From Candidatus Poribacteria bacterium (GTDB lineage Bacteria; Abyssobacteria; SURF-5): a stretch of DNA of 64,000 bases. The stretch is from positions 1 to 64,000 of the forward strand of contig JACRIR010000150.1 of NCBI GenBank assembly GCA_016215705.1. Reading direction: 5' to 3'. The notes beneath the pieces are model-generated. The model was given only the letters and a program-made list of their open reading frames with translations. It made no database searches and had not been told where the DNA came from. The position numbers and the translations under genes were made by a program. Below, one piece after another: positions 48,279 through 56,597 of the stretch (its first letter is position 1; each line of letters starts with the position of its first letter).

Positions 48279-48566
48279 TTATTCCAGAATCGCAAGTATG
48301 TCTTTCTCGCTGAAAATCAGGTACTCCTCGCCTTCGATCTTGACCTCGTTTCCTGAGTACTTGCTAAACAGAATCTTGTCACCGACCTTCACGCTGAGAG
48401 GCGAAATTTCGCCGCTCTTCAGTCTTTTTCCGGTCCCGATTGCGACCACTTTACCTTCCTGCGGCTTTTCCTTTGCAGTATCGGGCAGGAACAGTCCGCC
48501 GGTAGTTTTTCCTTTGGCTTCGAGAACCTGGACGACGACATTGTCTTTGAGAGGTTTGAATTTCAT
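48279..48566 (-). CDS. groES: Co-chaperonin GroES
   Basis: Lid of the GroEL chamber. 95 residues, the standard length: KFKPLKDNVVVQ at the start, the mobile loop with TTGGLFLPDTA, VVAIGTG and VKVGDKILFSKYSGNEVKI. AGGAGGG precedes the ATG. First gene of the groESL operon, 55 nt downstream of the CIRCE element. Confidence 0.98.
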   Translation of the reverse strand: MKFKPLKDNVVVQVLEAKGKTTGGLFLPDTAKEKPQEGKVVAIGTGKRLKSGEISPLSVKVGDKILFSKYSGNEVKIEGEEYLIFSEKDILAILE

Positions 48567-48620
48567 CTTACGCTTTCCCTCCTTTGGCTATCATGGAGAT
48601 TAGTAGGGATATCGGGCCTG

Positions 48621-48648
48621 CTAGCACTCACCTTGATCGAGTGCCAAC
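48621..48648 (-). promoter_or_regulatory. CIRCE operator of groESL
   Basis: TAGCACTC-N9-GAGTGCCAA matches the CIRCE consensus TTAGCACTC-N9-GAGTGCTAA at 16 of 18 positions with exact spacing. HrcA binds this site and represses groESL until heat shock; hrcA itself is not in the window. Confidence 0.93.
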
Positions 48649-48655
48649 GAGCGGC

Positions 48656-48684
48656 ATAATAATACAATTCTGCCTGAAAATCAA
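48656..48684 (-). promoter_or_regulatory. Promoter of groESL
   Basis: On the - strand TTGATT (48684-48679) and TATTAT (48661-48656) are separated by 17 nt. The CIRCE element lies immediately downstream, covering the predicted start of transcription, as expected for HrcA repression. Confidence 0.8.
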
Positions 48685-48772
48685 TCAGAACTATTCAGTA
48701 ATATAGCACTATAAAGAGATATTTCGCACTTATTAGCGTGTAACAGCCGTATTCCGATGTGACAACAGCCCA

Positions 48773-48804
48773 CACGGCGCGGCATGGCCGCAACTAACCA
48801 AATC
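48773..48804. repeat. GCGGC-ATG-GCCGC hairpin followed by AACTAACC
   Basis: GGCGCGGCATGGCCGCAACTAACCAAATCC is another copy of the repeat at 3925-3950. Confidence 0.5.
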
Positions 48805-48987
48805 CCGGGGAAACAGTCTCCGCAGGGCAAAGGGAGCGATGACATGAACTGTGCACCCATAAGGTTTCTTGATCGGAGCCTGTCGGGGGACTCGTAATTC
48901 ATTGCTTCGCTGTAACTTACGTGCGCAAGGCTCGCCTAAGGAATCACGACAGAGATTCAAGAGGTTAGAGCAGCGAGCACGACAGAG

Positions 48988-49047
48988 TTATCCACATTAT
49001 CTTTTCCGATATCGCGCCAAGTATCGATGTTTTCCACATTATCCACC
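48988..49047. promoter_or_regulatory. Cluster of DnaA-box-like sites
   Basis: TTATCCACA (48988-48996, perfect DnaA box), TTTTCCACA (49030-49038) and TTATCCACC (49039-49047, each one mismatch) lie on the same strand within 60 nt. They could bind DnaA; neighbouring genes are not those of a usual origin. Confidence 0.45.
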
Positions 49048-49282
49048 ATCCGTAAGCCCAAAACGGGAAATAGGTCTCGATCCCATGTCGTTATCCTATA
49101 TCAACTAAGGATTTACACCAACCTTGTCGGCAAGCGACTGAGGGCTGGACTGCGGAAGAACTGTTGATTACACGGGGAAAACCGAATCTGCAGGGAATTG
49201 CGCCCCCGGTCGACTGATTGCCGGTGTGAGTTTATTTGCTAACAAAGACGTGCAATTGGCATTTACGCCAATCTGGATCAGG

Positions 49283-50137
49283 TTATCTGCCTTCGGCAAT
49301 AAGGAGTGTAAGTCGGATGAAGCCCTCGATGGGGATGACCTCAGCGCGAGAGTCAGGCGAGATGCCGCTGGTGCGAAGCACTTGTTCTAGAACCTCTTTG
49401 TCCGGGAGCGATGGGAATGTCCGGGCGAGCGCATTTATTACTTTTTTCCGGCGCTGGGCGAACGCTGCGTTGACTATTTCGAAGAAAACTATCCGTTCCC
49501 TTTGGCCGAGCAGTGGTTCCTTCCTGATTGCAAGGTGTACAATGGCGGATTTTACCTTGGGTTCAGGCTGGAAGCATTTGGGGGAAACCGTGCGCGCAAG
49601 GCGGGGGAACGCGTAGAGCTGGCAGGCTATGGACAGGATGCCATAGTTCTTGCCACCTGGCCGCGCAACGATTCGGTCCGCCACCTCTTTTTGCACCATG
49701 ACAGTGAGGGATTCAAATCGGGCGTCGCTCTCGAGGAAACGCATCAACACGGGTGAAGTGATGTAGAAAGGAAGGTTCGAGACCATCTTCAGAGATTCCG
49801 GCGGACGACAAAAGCGGCAGATAAGTTCATTGGCGCGATGGTTCAGGATGTCGCCAATGAATATTGTGACGTGTGGGCTGTTCTCGAATCTCTCGTGGAG
49901 AGCCGGCTCGAAGGCGCGGTCTGTCTCTATGGCGAGCACTTCGCGCGCCCTATCGGCGAGCACTTCGGTGAGATCCCCGAGCCCTGCGCCAACCTCAATG
50001 ACGGAGTCTTCGGAGCCGACGCAGGCTACGTCCGCCATCTTACGGTTGATGTTGGGATCGAGCAAGAGGTTTTGCCCGAGGGACCTTTTTAATCTGATGT
50101 CGTATTTCTTCAGGAGTTCTACGGAGCGCAGTTTCAT
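49283..50137 (-). CDS. rsmA: 16S rRNA dimethyladenosine transferase
   Basis: Dimethylates two adjacent adenines near the 3' end of 16S rRNA during 30S assembly. 284 residues. SLGQNLLLDPNI at the start, SAM motif VIEVGAGLGDLTEVL, and the NLPFYITSPVL catalytic motif of the adenine-N6 family; the C-terminal part has AFAQRRKKVINAL. ATG at 50137 with GAGAG upstream. Last gene of the leftward set, 125 nt after pdxA, with a CATTCCCGC-type repeat in the gap. Linkage to pdxA is common in bacteria. Confidence 0.97.
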   Translation of the reverse strand: MKLRSVELLKKYDIRLKRSLGQNLLLDPNINRKMADVACVGSEDSVIEVGAGLGDLTEVLADRAREVLAIETDRAFEPALHERFENSPHVTIFIGDILNHRANELICRFCRPPESLKMVSNLPFYITSPVLMRFLESDARFESLTVMVQKEVADRIVARPGGKNYGILSIACQLYAFPRLARTVSPKCFQPEPKVKSAIVHLAIRKEPLLGQRERIVFFEIVNAAFAQRRKKVINALARTFPSLPDKEVLEQVLRTSGISPDSRAEVIPIEGFIRLTLLIAEGR

Positions 50138-50154
50138 TTGGACTCTCTTATTCT

Positions 50155-50203
50155 TATCATTTCCGAATAAGCGGGAATCCGGACAATCCGGCGTGGGAAC
50201 GAC
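50155..50203. repeat. CATTTCCG...GCGGGAATCCGG repeat
   Basis: ATCATTTCCGAATAAGCGGGAATCC followed by GGACAATCCGG, a degenerate copy of the CATTCCCGC family in the pdxA-rsmA gap. Confidence 0.45.
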
Positions 50204-50262
50204 AAAGAAAAGCCCTTTCGCATTACATTTCTCTTTTTCCTATGACGAGAAACCAGAACTCT

Positions 50263-51246
50263 TTATTTGGAGAGCCGAACCGCGAGTTTGATTGCCTGAA
50301 CGAGGCTCTTCTCGGAAGCGATCCCCTTGCCGGCAATATCGTATGCCGTGCCATGATCAACGGAAGTGCGGACAAACGGCAGGCCGAGAGTGATATTCAC
50401 GCCTTCGTCGAAGGCAACCATCTTGAAGGGCGCGAGCGCCTGGTCGTGATACATAGCGACCACGAGGTCATAAGCGCGATTGTACGCCGAGTAGAAGAGG
50501 CTGTCGGCTGGAAGGGGGCCGTTCGCGTCGACGCCCCGCTTTCGCGCCTGTCTAACCGCCGGCTCCACAATGCGCGAGTCTTCGTCACCAAAGGCGCCGT
50601 CCTCGCCCGCGTGCGGATTCAGAGCAGTGACTCCGACGCGCGGCTTGGGAAAGCCTAACTTTTTAAGTGAGTCGTTCGCGAGGAGAATGACGGAAAGAAT
50701 CTGTTCGCTGCTAATCGCGAAAGCGACTTCTTTCAGAGGCAGGTGAGTAGTGACGAGAACAACCTTCAACCGCTTGCTCCAGAACATCATTGCGAAAGAG
50801 CGCGTGCTCGTCATTTCCGCTAGATACTCGGTGTGCCCGACAAAAGCGCGGAAACCCGCCATACGGATGGCTGCCTTGCTCACGGGGGCCGTCACAAGAG
50901 CATCTATTTCGCCCCGGAGGGCTGCCCGGGTCGCCCCCTCCAGATAAGCAAGAGCCGCTTTCCCCGAAGCCGCGCTCGTCTCGCCGACACGAATATGCGG
51001 CGAGGTTTCCACTTCGACGACATCGATCGTTCCGAACTTGAATGCGGCCTCGACGGGTGACCGAACGGAGTGGAATTGCCTCCCGATCGCGGCATGTAGA
51101 CTAAGACCGGTGAGAAAACCGGCAGTTCCGAAAACCAGGGGACTACACATCGCTTGGATTCGGGGGTTTCGGAGAGCCTTGTAGATGACCTCGGGGCCGA
51201 TTCCGGCGGGGTCGCCCATCGTAATTCCGATAACTGGCCTGGTCAA
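50263..51246 (-). CDS. pdxA: 4-hydroxythreonine-4-phosphate dehydrogenase
   Basis: NAD-dependent step of the DXP-dependent vitamin B6 pathway. 327 residues: ITMGDPAGIGPEV at the start, TAPVSKAAI, the metal-site histidines in VGHTEYLAE, ALNPHAGEDG and AMYHDQALAPFK. The start is TTG at 51246, whose bases overlap the kdsB stop (TTGA), the same arrangement as trpC. Function in B6 synthesis is firm; the coupling to kdsB appears positional. Confidence 0.96.
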   Translation of the reverse strand: MTRPVIGITMGDPAGIGPEVIYKALRNPRIQAMCSPLVFGTAGFLTGLSLHAAIGRQFHSVRSPVEAAFKFGTIDVVEVETSPHIRVGETSAASGKAALAYLEGATRAALRGEIDALVTAPVSKAAIRMAGFRAFVGHTEYLAEMTSTRSFAMMFWSKRLKVVLVTTHLPLKEVAFAISSEQILSVILLANDSLKKLGFPKPRVGVTALNPHAGEDGAFGDEDSRIVEPAVRQARKRGVDANGPLPADSLFYSAYNRAYDLVVAMYHDQALAPFKMVAFDEGVNITLGLPFVRTSVDHGTAYDIAGKGIASEKSLVQAIKLAVRLSK

Positions 51247-52001
51247 TTGGATTGCCTTCTTTGCGCAAACAGGGCGCGGACTCGTTCGAGATCGGCGAGG
51301 GTCTCGACGCTTATGGACTCATAGTTTGTTGTGAGCGCTTTGATGCGGACTCCGGCCTCGAGGGCGCGGAGTTGCTCGAGCCTTTCCGTCAGCTCGAGCG
51401 CGGACTGCGGCATTCTTGAGAACTCGAGGAGAAAATCGCGCCTGAACGAATACATCCCTACGTGTTTGAAAACCGGCCAGCATTTCCCGGGCGTCTCGAA
51501 TTCGGACCGGTTGAGATAAGGGATGGGCGCGCGGGAGAAATATAGCGCATAATCATCTTTGTCGCAGACCACTCGAGCGTTGTTTGGGTTCACAAAGCCC
51601 TCATACGAATCGATCTGTCTCTTCAGGGTTCCCATCTTTATCGAAGGATTTTCAAACATCATGTTTATCAGAAGATCGACCGCTGCCGGGTCGACAAAGG
51701 GCTCATCGCCTTGCACGTTTACGTACACATCGGCATCCGTTTTCAGCGCCACCTCGGCCATGCGATCAGTGCCGGAATTGTGTTGCGGAGATGTCATTAC
51801 TACCTTGCTCCCGAAGCGTTCGCATGCCTGCTTGATTCGCTCGTCGTCCGTCGCGATCAGGCAGTCGGATGCCTTCTGAGAGAGGCGGGCGCGGTCATAC
51901 ACATGTTGAACCAGCGGCTTGCCTTCGATCTCGGCCAGGGCTTTTCCCGGCAGACGGGTGGAGCCATAGCGTGCGGGTATGACAACAATTGCCTTTTGCA
52001 T
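51243..52001 (-). CDS. kdsB: 3-deoxy-manno-octulosonate cytidylyltransferase
   Basis: Activates Kdo to CMP-Kdo for transfer to lipid A. 252 residues. Nucleotide-binding RYGSTRLPGKAL, catalytic-site VNVQGDEPFVDP, and GMYSFRRDFLLEF with ELTERLEQLRALE near the C-terminus. It is direct evidence for an LPS-type outer membrane. A 165-nt gap, including a TTCGCACCTACAA repeat fragment near 52035, separates it from msbA upstream. Confidence 0.97.
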   Translation of the reverse strand: MQKAIVVIPARYGSTRLPGKALAEIEGKPLVQHVYDRARLSQKASDCLIATDDERIKQACERFGSKVVMTSPQHNSGTDRMAEVALKTDADVYVNVQGDEPFVDPAAVDLLINMMFENPSIKMGTLKRQIDSYEGFVNPNNARVVCDKDDYALYFSRAPIPYLNRSEFETPGKCWPVFKHVGMYSFRRDFLLEFSRMPQSALELTERLEQLRALEAGVRIKALTTNYESISVETLADLERVRALFAQRRQSN

Positions 52002-52166
52002 GTCAGAATCTCACCCATGGAATTGCGCAAACAAATTCGCACCTACAAAACAAGAGAAAAAGGGAATGACTGCTTCATGCTCAGAGTCTCTGCTTTTCCA
52101 ACCGGGAACCCTTCTGATCCCTTTTGACCTTTTCCTTATTGCTCCCTTGTTCTTTACCCTTTCGTC

Positions 52167-54023
52167 TCAGCTTTTCGCGACCTCGACCGACACGGGTTCG
52201 GGGGGAGCGAGGAATTGCTTGTCGTAGAGGCCTCTGTATATTGCGCTTGTCGCGTAAAGGCTCGCATGCGGGCCCACTGCCTCGATATGCCCCTTGTCGA
52301 GCACCACTATCTTGTCCGCGTTTTGGATTGTTGACAGGCGATGCGCGATTACAAAGGTGGTGCGTCCCTTGATCAGCCGCGCGATGGCCTCCTGAATCAA
52401 GGATTCGCTTTTGCTGTCAAGCGACGAGGTGGCCTCGTCGAGCACGAATATGGCCGGGTTCTTAAGTATTGTGCGCGCGATCGCAAGTCTCTGACGTTGA
52501 CCACCCGACAAGAGCATGCCTCTCTCTCCTATCATTGTGTCGTAACCGTCGGACAACTCTTCTATGAACTCGTGCGCATTCGCAGCTTTGGCCGCCTCGA
52601 CGATCTCCTCTCGTGAATAATCTCTTCTGCCAAAGGAGATGTTATTTGCGACTGTGTCGTTGAAGAGAATGGTCTCTTGCGTGACGAGCCCGATTTGCGA
52701 GCGAAGCGAGGACTGTTTGACCGACCGGATGTCCATGCCGTCGATGCGAATGCCTCCCTCAGAGACGTCGTAGAAGCGAAGCAGCAGATTGATGAGGGTT
52801 GTCTTGCCGGCGCCGCTGAAGCCCACGAGCGCGATAGTTTCACCCGGCCGAGTCTCGAAGTCCACACAATTGACAACCGTGTTCTTGCCGTCGTAGCTGA
52901 AACTGATATGATCGAAGACAACCTCTCCCCTGATGGGAGGCATATCCGCCGCGTCGGGAGGGTCTTTGATTCCCGGCAACTTATCCATGAATTCGAATAC
53001 GCGCACGGCTCCCGCAAGGCTCGCCTGTATCTCACCCACTGCCTTGGATAACGTCCGCAGAGGATTCAAGACCGAGCCGAGCGCCGCATAGAACGTAAGG
53101 AAACCGCTTATCGACATCTTGCCCGACAACACGTCGCGCCCGCCGAGAAGGATAAATAAGGCGACAGCGAGGGCAGCTATGATCTCGACGAGGGGCGCCA
53201 TGAGTTCGCGCGCCTGGACGGCGCGCATGGTGTTTTTCAAGAGCCGTCCGTTCTCGGCGCGGAACCGCTCGCGCTCGTAGTTCTCCATCACGAACGATTT
53301 TATTATTTTGATGCCGAAGAGCGATTCTTGAAGGAGGGAGAGAATATTGGCCGTGTTGCGGAGACTCTTGCGCGTATTCTTTTTGACGCGGCGCCCGAAC
53401 TGGCTGACGGCGTAGCCAAATACGGGCAATCCTACGACGGCTATGGTTGCAAGCCTGGGATTCAGGACGAAAGCGATAATGAGGGCCGCCGTTATGTTGA
53501 GCGGCTCAAGAACCATCTTGTCGAGGATAATCACGGCGCCGCGCTGAATCAAGGCGGCATCGTTATTCAAAACGGAAATCGTGTTGCCGACTCCCTGTTG
53601 CGTGAAGAAGGACAATGATTGGTTCATGATCCTATCATGTAACTGAACGACGATGTCCATGCGTATCCGATTTGCCAAGTATGCGGCAGTATAGCCCTGC
53701 ACGAATTTAAAGACGGCGCGAAGGCACGCGAGGACAACGATTACCAGCACAATCATGATGAGCAGATCAGATTTGTCGCGATCCAGCAGGCTCTGGATTC
53801 CGTTGAGCAACGCGCCGCCATACTCTGTGTTCATGAACGGCAAGTTCCGGTAGGCATCGAGGTCAAATTTGCCAAAGAGCAGGTCGCCAGCAGGCAGGAT
53901 GCCGCCGATGGCCCCGGCGAAGGAACTCGCCACGAGCAAAGAGCTGAGAACCGTCAGGAGAACCAGCCACTTGTATGGCTTGAGATACGAAAGGATTCTG
54001 AGATATTTTCTTAGGTCGTTCAT
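52167..54023 (-). CDS. msbA: Lipid A export ABC transporter (MsbA type)
   Basis: 618-residue half-transporter: an N-terminal membrane domain (about residues 15-330, six spans) and a C-terminal ATPase with Walker A GFSGAGKTT (near 400), signature LSGGQRQR (near 504), Walker B IFVLDEATSSLD and the AHRLST switch. MsbA homodimers flip lipid A-core across the inner membrane. The position inside an LPS core cluster supports that role over a drug exporter. The ATG overlaps the stop of the preceding glycosyltransferase (ATGA). Confidence 0.92.
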   Translation of the reverse strand: MNDLRKYLRILSYLKPYKWLVLLTVLSSLLVASSFAGAIGGILPAGDLLFGKFDLDAYRNLPFMNTEYGGALLNGIQSLLDRDKSDLLIMIVLVIVVLACLRAVFKFVQGYTAAYLANRIRMDIVVQLHDRIMNQSLSFFTQQGVGNTISVLNNDAALIQRGAVIILDKMVLEPLNITAALIIAFVLNPRLATIAVVGLPVFGYAVSQFGRRVKKNTRKSLRNTANILSLLQESLFGIKIIKSFVMENYERERFRAENGRLLKNTMRAVQARELMAPLVEIIAALAVALFILLGGRDVLSGKMSISGFLTFYAALGSVLNPLRTLSKAVGEIQASLAGAVRVFEFMDKLPGIKDPPDAADMPPIRGEVVFDHISFSYDGKNTVVNCVDFETRPGETIALVGFSGAGKTTLINLLLRFYDVSEGGIRIDGMDIRSVKQSSLRSQIGLVTQETILFNDTVANNISFGRRDYSREEIVEAAKAANAHEFIEELSDGYDTMIGERGMLLSGGQRQRLAIARTILKNPAIFVLDEATSSLDSKSESLIQEAIARLIKGRTTFVIAHRLSTIQNADKIVVLDKGHIEAVGPHASLYATSAIYRGLYDKQFLAPPEPVSVEVAKS

Positions 54024-55123
54024 CGATTCTTCAAGAGGTTCTGATAGACCGCGATTGTGCCCTCGACCATGCGGTCAGCCGTAAACCTGTTCATGACCAT
54101 CGCGCGTCCTGCGTCCGCCAGCCTCCGCGCTTTCTCCGGATTCCCGAGAAGGCCGACGATGGCTTCGGCCAATGCCGGCGGGTCTTTCGGAGGAACCAGC
54201 AAACCGGTCTTGTCGTTCACGATAATTTCCGGTATTCCACCCGCCGTCGTTCCAATCACCGGTCGCCGGAGCATCATGGCGTCCAGGATCGAGGTATTCA
54301 GGCCTTCCATATGAGACGGAACGACAAACACATCAAACGCCGAGATGTATTTGTCGGCATCGGGTCGAAATCCCGGAAACATTATAACATCCCCCACTGA
54401 CAATTGAGAAGCGAGTGACTTCAGCGAATCCCGCAGTTCGCCGTCACCCACAATGACAAATCTGGTTGAAGGGATTCGCTGAAGGACAAGCGGAACGGCT
54501 TCTATCAGGAACCGATGCCCCTTGTGGTCGACCAGCGCCCCCACGTTGCCGACAAGGCTGAGGTCCGCAGGAAGTCCGAGTGACCGCCTGATCTCGACGC
54601 CAAAACCGGGATGGTTGCGTGGCTCGACTCCGCTGTAGACGATGGAAACCTTTTCAATGCTCACTCCTCCGGATACGAGCACGCTCTTCACGGCTTCAGA
54701 AATGGCGATGTAGTGGTCTACACGCCACCGGTATTTCAGGGCGGGCAATCCGAACGGCTTCCGATTAATGGGGAAATCCACTCGCCTCGATACTACGCAG
54801 ACGGGTTTACGATTGAAAGCGCAAGCCATGCAGCCTAGAGCATGCGCATGGGCCGTGTGCATGTGAACGACATCGAAATGCCCATCGTTGACAAGTCCGG
54901 CTATTCGACGCGAAGCCGGCACGTCGATCTCCCCGCGCATCCGTACGGAATGGACGCGGATGCCTAATTCGCGGACGCGCTCACCAAGCGCGCTCTTAGG
55001 CTGAGCGACCAATTCGGCTCGATGGCCTCGCTCGTTGAGTCCTCTGAGGAGGTAATACACCTGTTTTTCGCCGCCGCGCCAGGTGGCCTGGTCGTTAATG
55101 TGAAGCGATGCGATGGAAGTCAC
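54020..55123 (-). CDS. Family 4 glycosyltransferase (LPS core locus, copy 1)
   Basis: GT-B enzyme of 367 residues. The N-terminal domain has ATWRGGEKQVYYLLRGL; the C-terminal donor-binding domain has VPSHMEGLNTSILDAMM and the GGIPEI segment. The track begins at a TTG (55171) inside the preceding methyltransferase remnant; the GTG at 55123 gives a cleaner N-terminus (VTSIASLHIND). Its 5' end overlaps the out-of-frame end of the remnant by 29 nt. Donor and acceptor are not predictable. Confidence 0.88.
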   Translation of the reverse strand: MTSIASLHINDQATWRGGEKQVYYLLRGLNERGHRAELVAQPKSALGERVRELGIRVHSVRMRGEIDVPASRRIAGLVNDGHFDVVHMHTAHAHALGCMACAFNRKPVCVVSRRVDFPINRKPFGLPALKYRWRVDHYIAISEAVKSVLVSGGVSIEKVSIVYSGVEPRNHPGFGVEIRRSLGLPADLSLVGNVGALVDHKGHRFLIEAVPLVLQRIPSTRFVIVGDGELRDSLKSLASQLSVGDVIMFPGFRPDADKYISAFDVFVVPSHMEGLNTSILDAMMLRRPVIGTTAGGIPEIIVNDKTGLLVPPKDPPALAEAIVGLLGNPEKARRLADAGRAMVMNRFTADRMVEGTIAVYQNLLKNR

Positions 55124-55313
55124 GCCGGACTTTAACCCTTCTTCTTTCGTGCGCGCAGATGACGCGGTCAAACACGCCGGTTTCCAGCGGCCAGGGCGTC
55201 ACATTCAAGTCGTGTATTATGTCAGCATGGGAATACGGGTTGAAATCGATGCCTGTGGCCCCTTGAGCTTTCTTGGTTCCGCACCCGAGATGCAGTGTTC
55301 TGGAATCGCTCAT
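55095..55313 (-). pseudogene. Truncated SAM-dependent methyltransferase
   Basis: 72 residues only, about one third of a class I methyltransferase. The start is sound: TLHLGCGTKKAQGATGIDFNP is the SAM-binding motif, followed by HDLNVTPWPLETGVFDRVIC. After residue ~50 the expected HxLEH and helix are missing and replaced by the charged tail HERRRVKVRRDFHRIASH. Its ATG overlaps the upstream glycosyltransferase stop (ATGA), so it was once a normal operon member. A deletion seems to have joined its middle to the next gene's beginning. Confidence 0.75.
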
Positions 55314-56518
55314 GTTCGCAAGAAACCTTCCACCCGGTCGAGGAAATGACGTTGAGTAAACATCGCCTCAACTCTCTCCCTGCCGGCTCGCCCCATTCTT
55401 TGAATCCTTTCGGTATCATCCCACAGGGACGCAATGGCCTCAGCGACTTTTTCGGGGTCAAACGGATTGACCAGGAGCCCTGTTTGATTGTGCGAAACTA
55501 TCTCGGACACCCCTCCGTGATCTGAAACGATGGGCGGGACACGATGACTCATGGACTCCGCTGCGATCAGTCCGAAGGGCTCGTCGACAGGGATATAGAC
55601 AGTCAGCCGGGCCTTCTTGTATGCGTCTGCCAGCTCGAAGTCGTCGAGGAATCCAAGAAACTCAACTTGCGACGTGAGGTTCCTCTCCCTCACCAGCACT
55701 TCCAATTCAGCGCGGGAAGGCCCCTGCCCCGCGATCTTCAAGCGGATATCAGTGCGGCCCATTTTCGCAGAGAGCAGATGGAGAGCCTCGATAACGTTGT
55801 GAACGTTCTTTTTTCCTCGCAGAGGGGAGACGGTTAACAAATAGTCACCCGGCTGCGGCAGTCGAACATCCGGACACACAGGTATCCCGGGATAGCAGAC
55901 TTTGACCGGCGCTTCGAACGCTCGTGAAATGTTGTCTGCGCTGAATTCGCTGTTCGCCAATATGAGATCGATCTGTTTGACGGCATCTCTGTCCCATAAG
56001 ATTTGCCGGCGACTCTTCCAACTGTTCTCGCCACGAATGCGACTCTCAACACATTTGCGCAAATGTTCATTATACAAAGGATTCTGACAATACCTGGCAT
56101 GATCGACTATGTGACGGTCGGTTATCTTCCAATAATATTTCCGGGCAGGCTCTTGAAGGTACCAGATGATGCGACAGTTGACGCCTTTTCCTCTTCTTCT
56201 TGCGCGAGCGACCCAGAGATGGGTCGGAAAGAGGGAGCAGAAGACTACTTCATAGCCTGCGAGCAGACCTGATAACTGGTCACTGAAGTCGGCGACCTTC
56301 AACCGCTTGGAATTCACCATCCGCGAAAGAAAGCCGGGCTTGAGGAGAGATATGCTGAGCTGCACGCCGCCGTCTGCATTCCAAAGCTCCTCGCTGTAGT
56401 CAGTCGAAAAGAGGGTGACCGAGTAACCTCTCTCGGAAAGACCACGCGCCATCCAGACCATCAGATTTTCTGCGCCGCCTTTGATTGCCAGCGACGGATG
56501 CACAACTGCGACTTTCAT
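55310..56518 (-). CDS. Family 4 glycosyltransferase (LPS core locus, copy 2)
   Basis: 402-residue GT-B enzyme. KVAVVHPSLAIKGGAENLMVW opens the acceptor domain; the donor domain carries VSPLRGKKNVHNVIEAL, DEPFGLIAAESMSH with the E-x7-E type motif and HGGVSEIV. The ATG at 56518 is preferred to the track start at 56539, with GAGAGG upstream. It resembles mannosyl/glucosyltransferases of core or O-chain loci. It is followed directly by the broken methyltransferase. Confidence 0.88.
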   Translation of the reverse strand: MKVAVVHPSLAIKGGAENLMVWMARGLSERGYSVTLFSTDYSEELWNADGGVQLSISLLKPGFLSRMVNSKRLKVADFSDQLSGLLAGYEVVFCSLFPTHLWVARARRRGKGVNCRIIWYLQEPARKYYWKITDRHIVDHARYCQNPLYNEHLRKCVESRIRGENSWKSRRQILWDRDAVKQIDLILANSEFSADNISRAFEAPVKVCYPGIPVCPDVRLPQPGDYLLTVSPLRGKKNVHNVIEALHLLSAKMGRTDIRLKIAGQGPSRAELEVLVRERNLTSQVEFLGFLDDFELADAYKKARLTVYIPVDEPFGLIAAESMSHRVPPIVSDHGGVSEIVSHNQTGLLVNPFDPEKVAEAIASLWDDTERIQRMGRAGRERVEAMFTQRHFLDRVEGFLRT

Positions 56519-56541
56519 ATTGACAAAGACCTCTCCCACTC

Positions 56542-56574
56542 GTCATTCCCCGGCTTGACCGGGAAGTCCATGAC
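56542..56574. repeat. GTCATTCCCCGG...CCGGGAAGTCCATGAC repeat
   Basis: A GTCAT.../...ATGAC bounded copy of the CATTCCCGC family with a CCCGG-CTTGA-CCGGG hairpin, between two glycosyltransferase genes. Confidence 0.6.
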
Positions 56575-56597
56575 GGTCTCTTTGGGGAACACCTCGA

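Larger units (their letters stand above)
48685..49282. other. 600-nt spacer between groESL and rsmA
   Basis: No gene. It contains a GCGGC hairpin repeat at 48773-48804 and three DnaA-box-like 9-mers at 48988-49047. The remainder, including an AT-rich TTATCCTATATCAACTAAGG near 49090, shows no structure I can name. Confidence 0.6.

Noticed and set aside
48685-49282. Replication origin
   Set aside because: Only three DnaA-like boxes are seen, dnaA/dnaN/gidA are absent and genes converge on the region, which is the opposite of an origin. Kept only as a site cluster.
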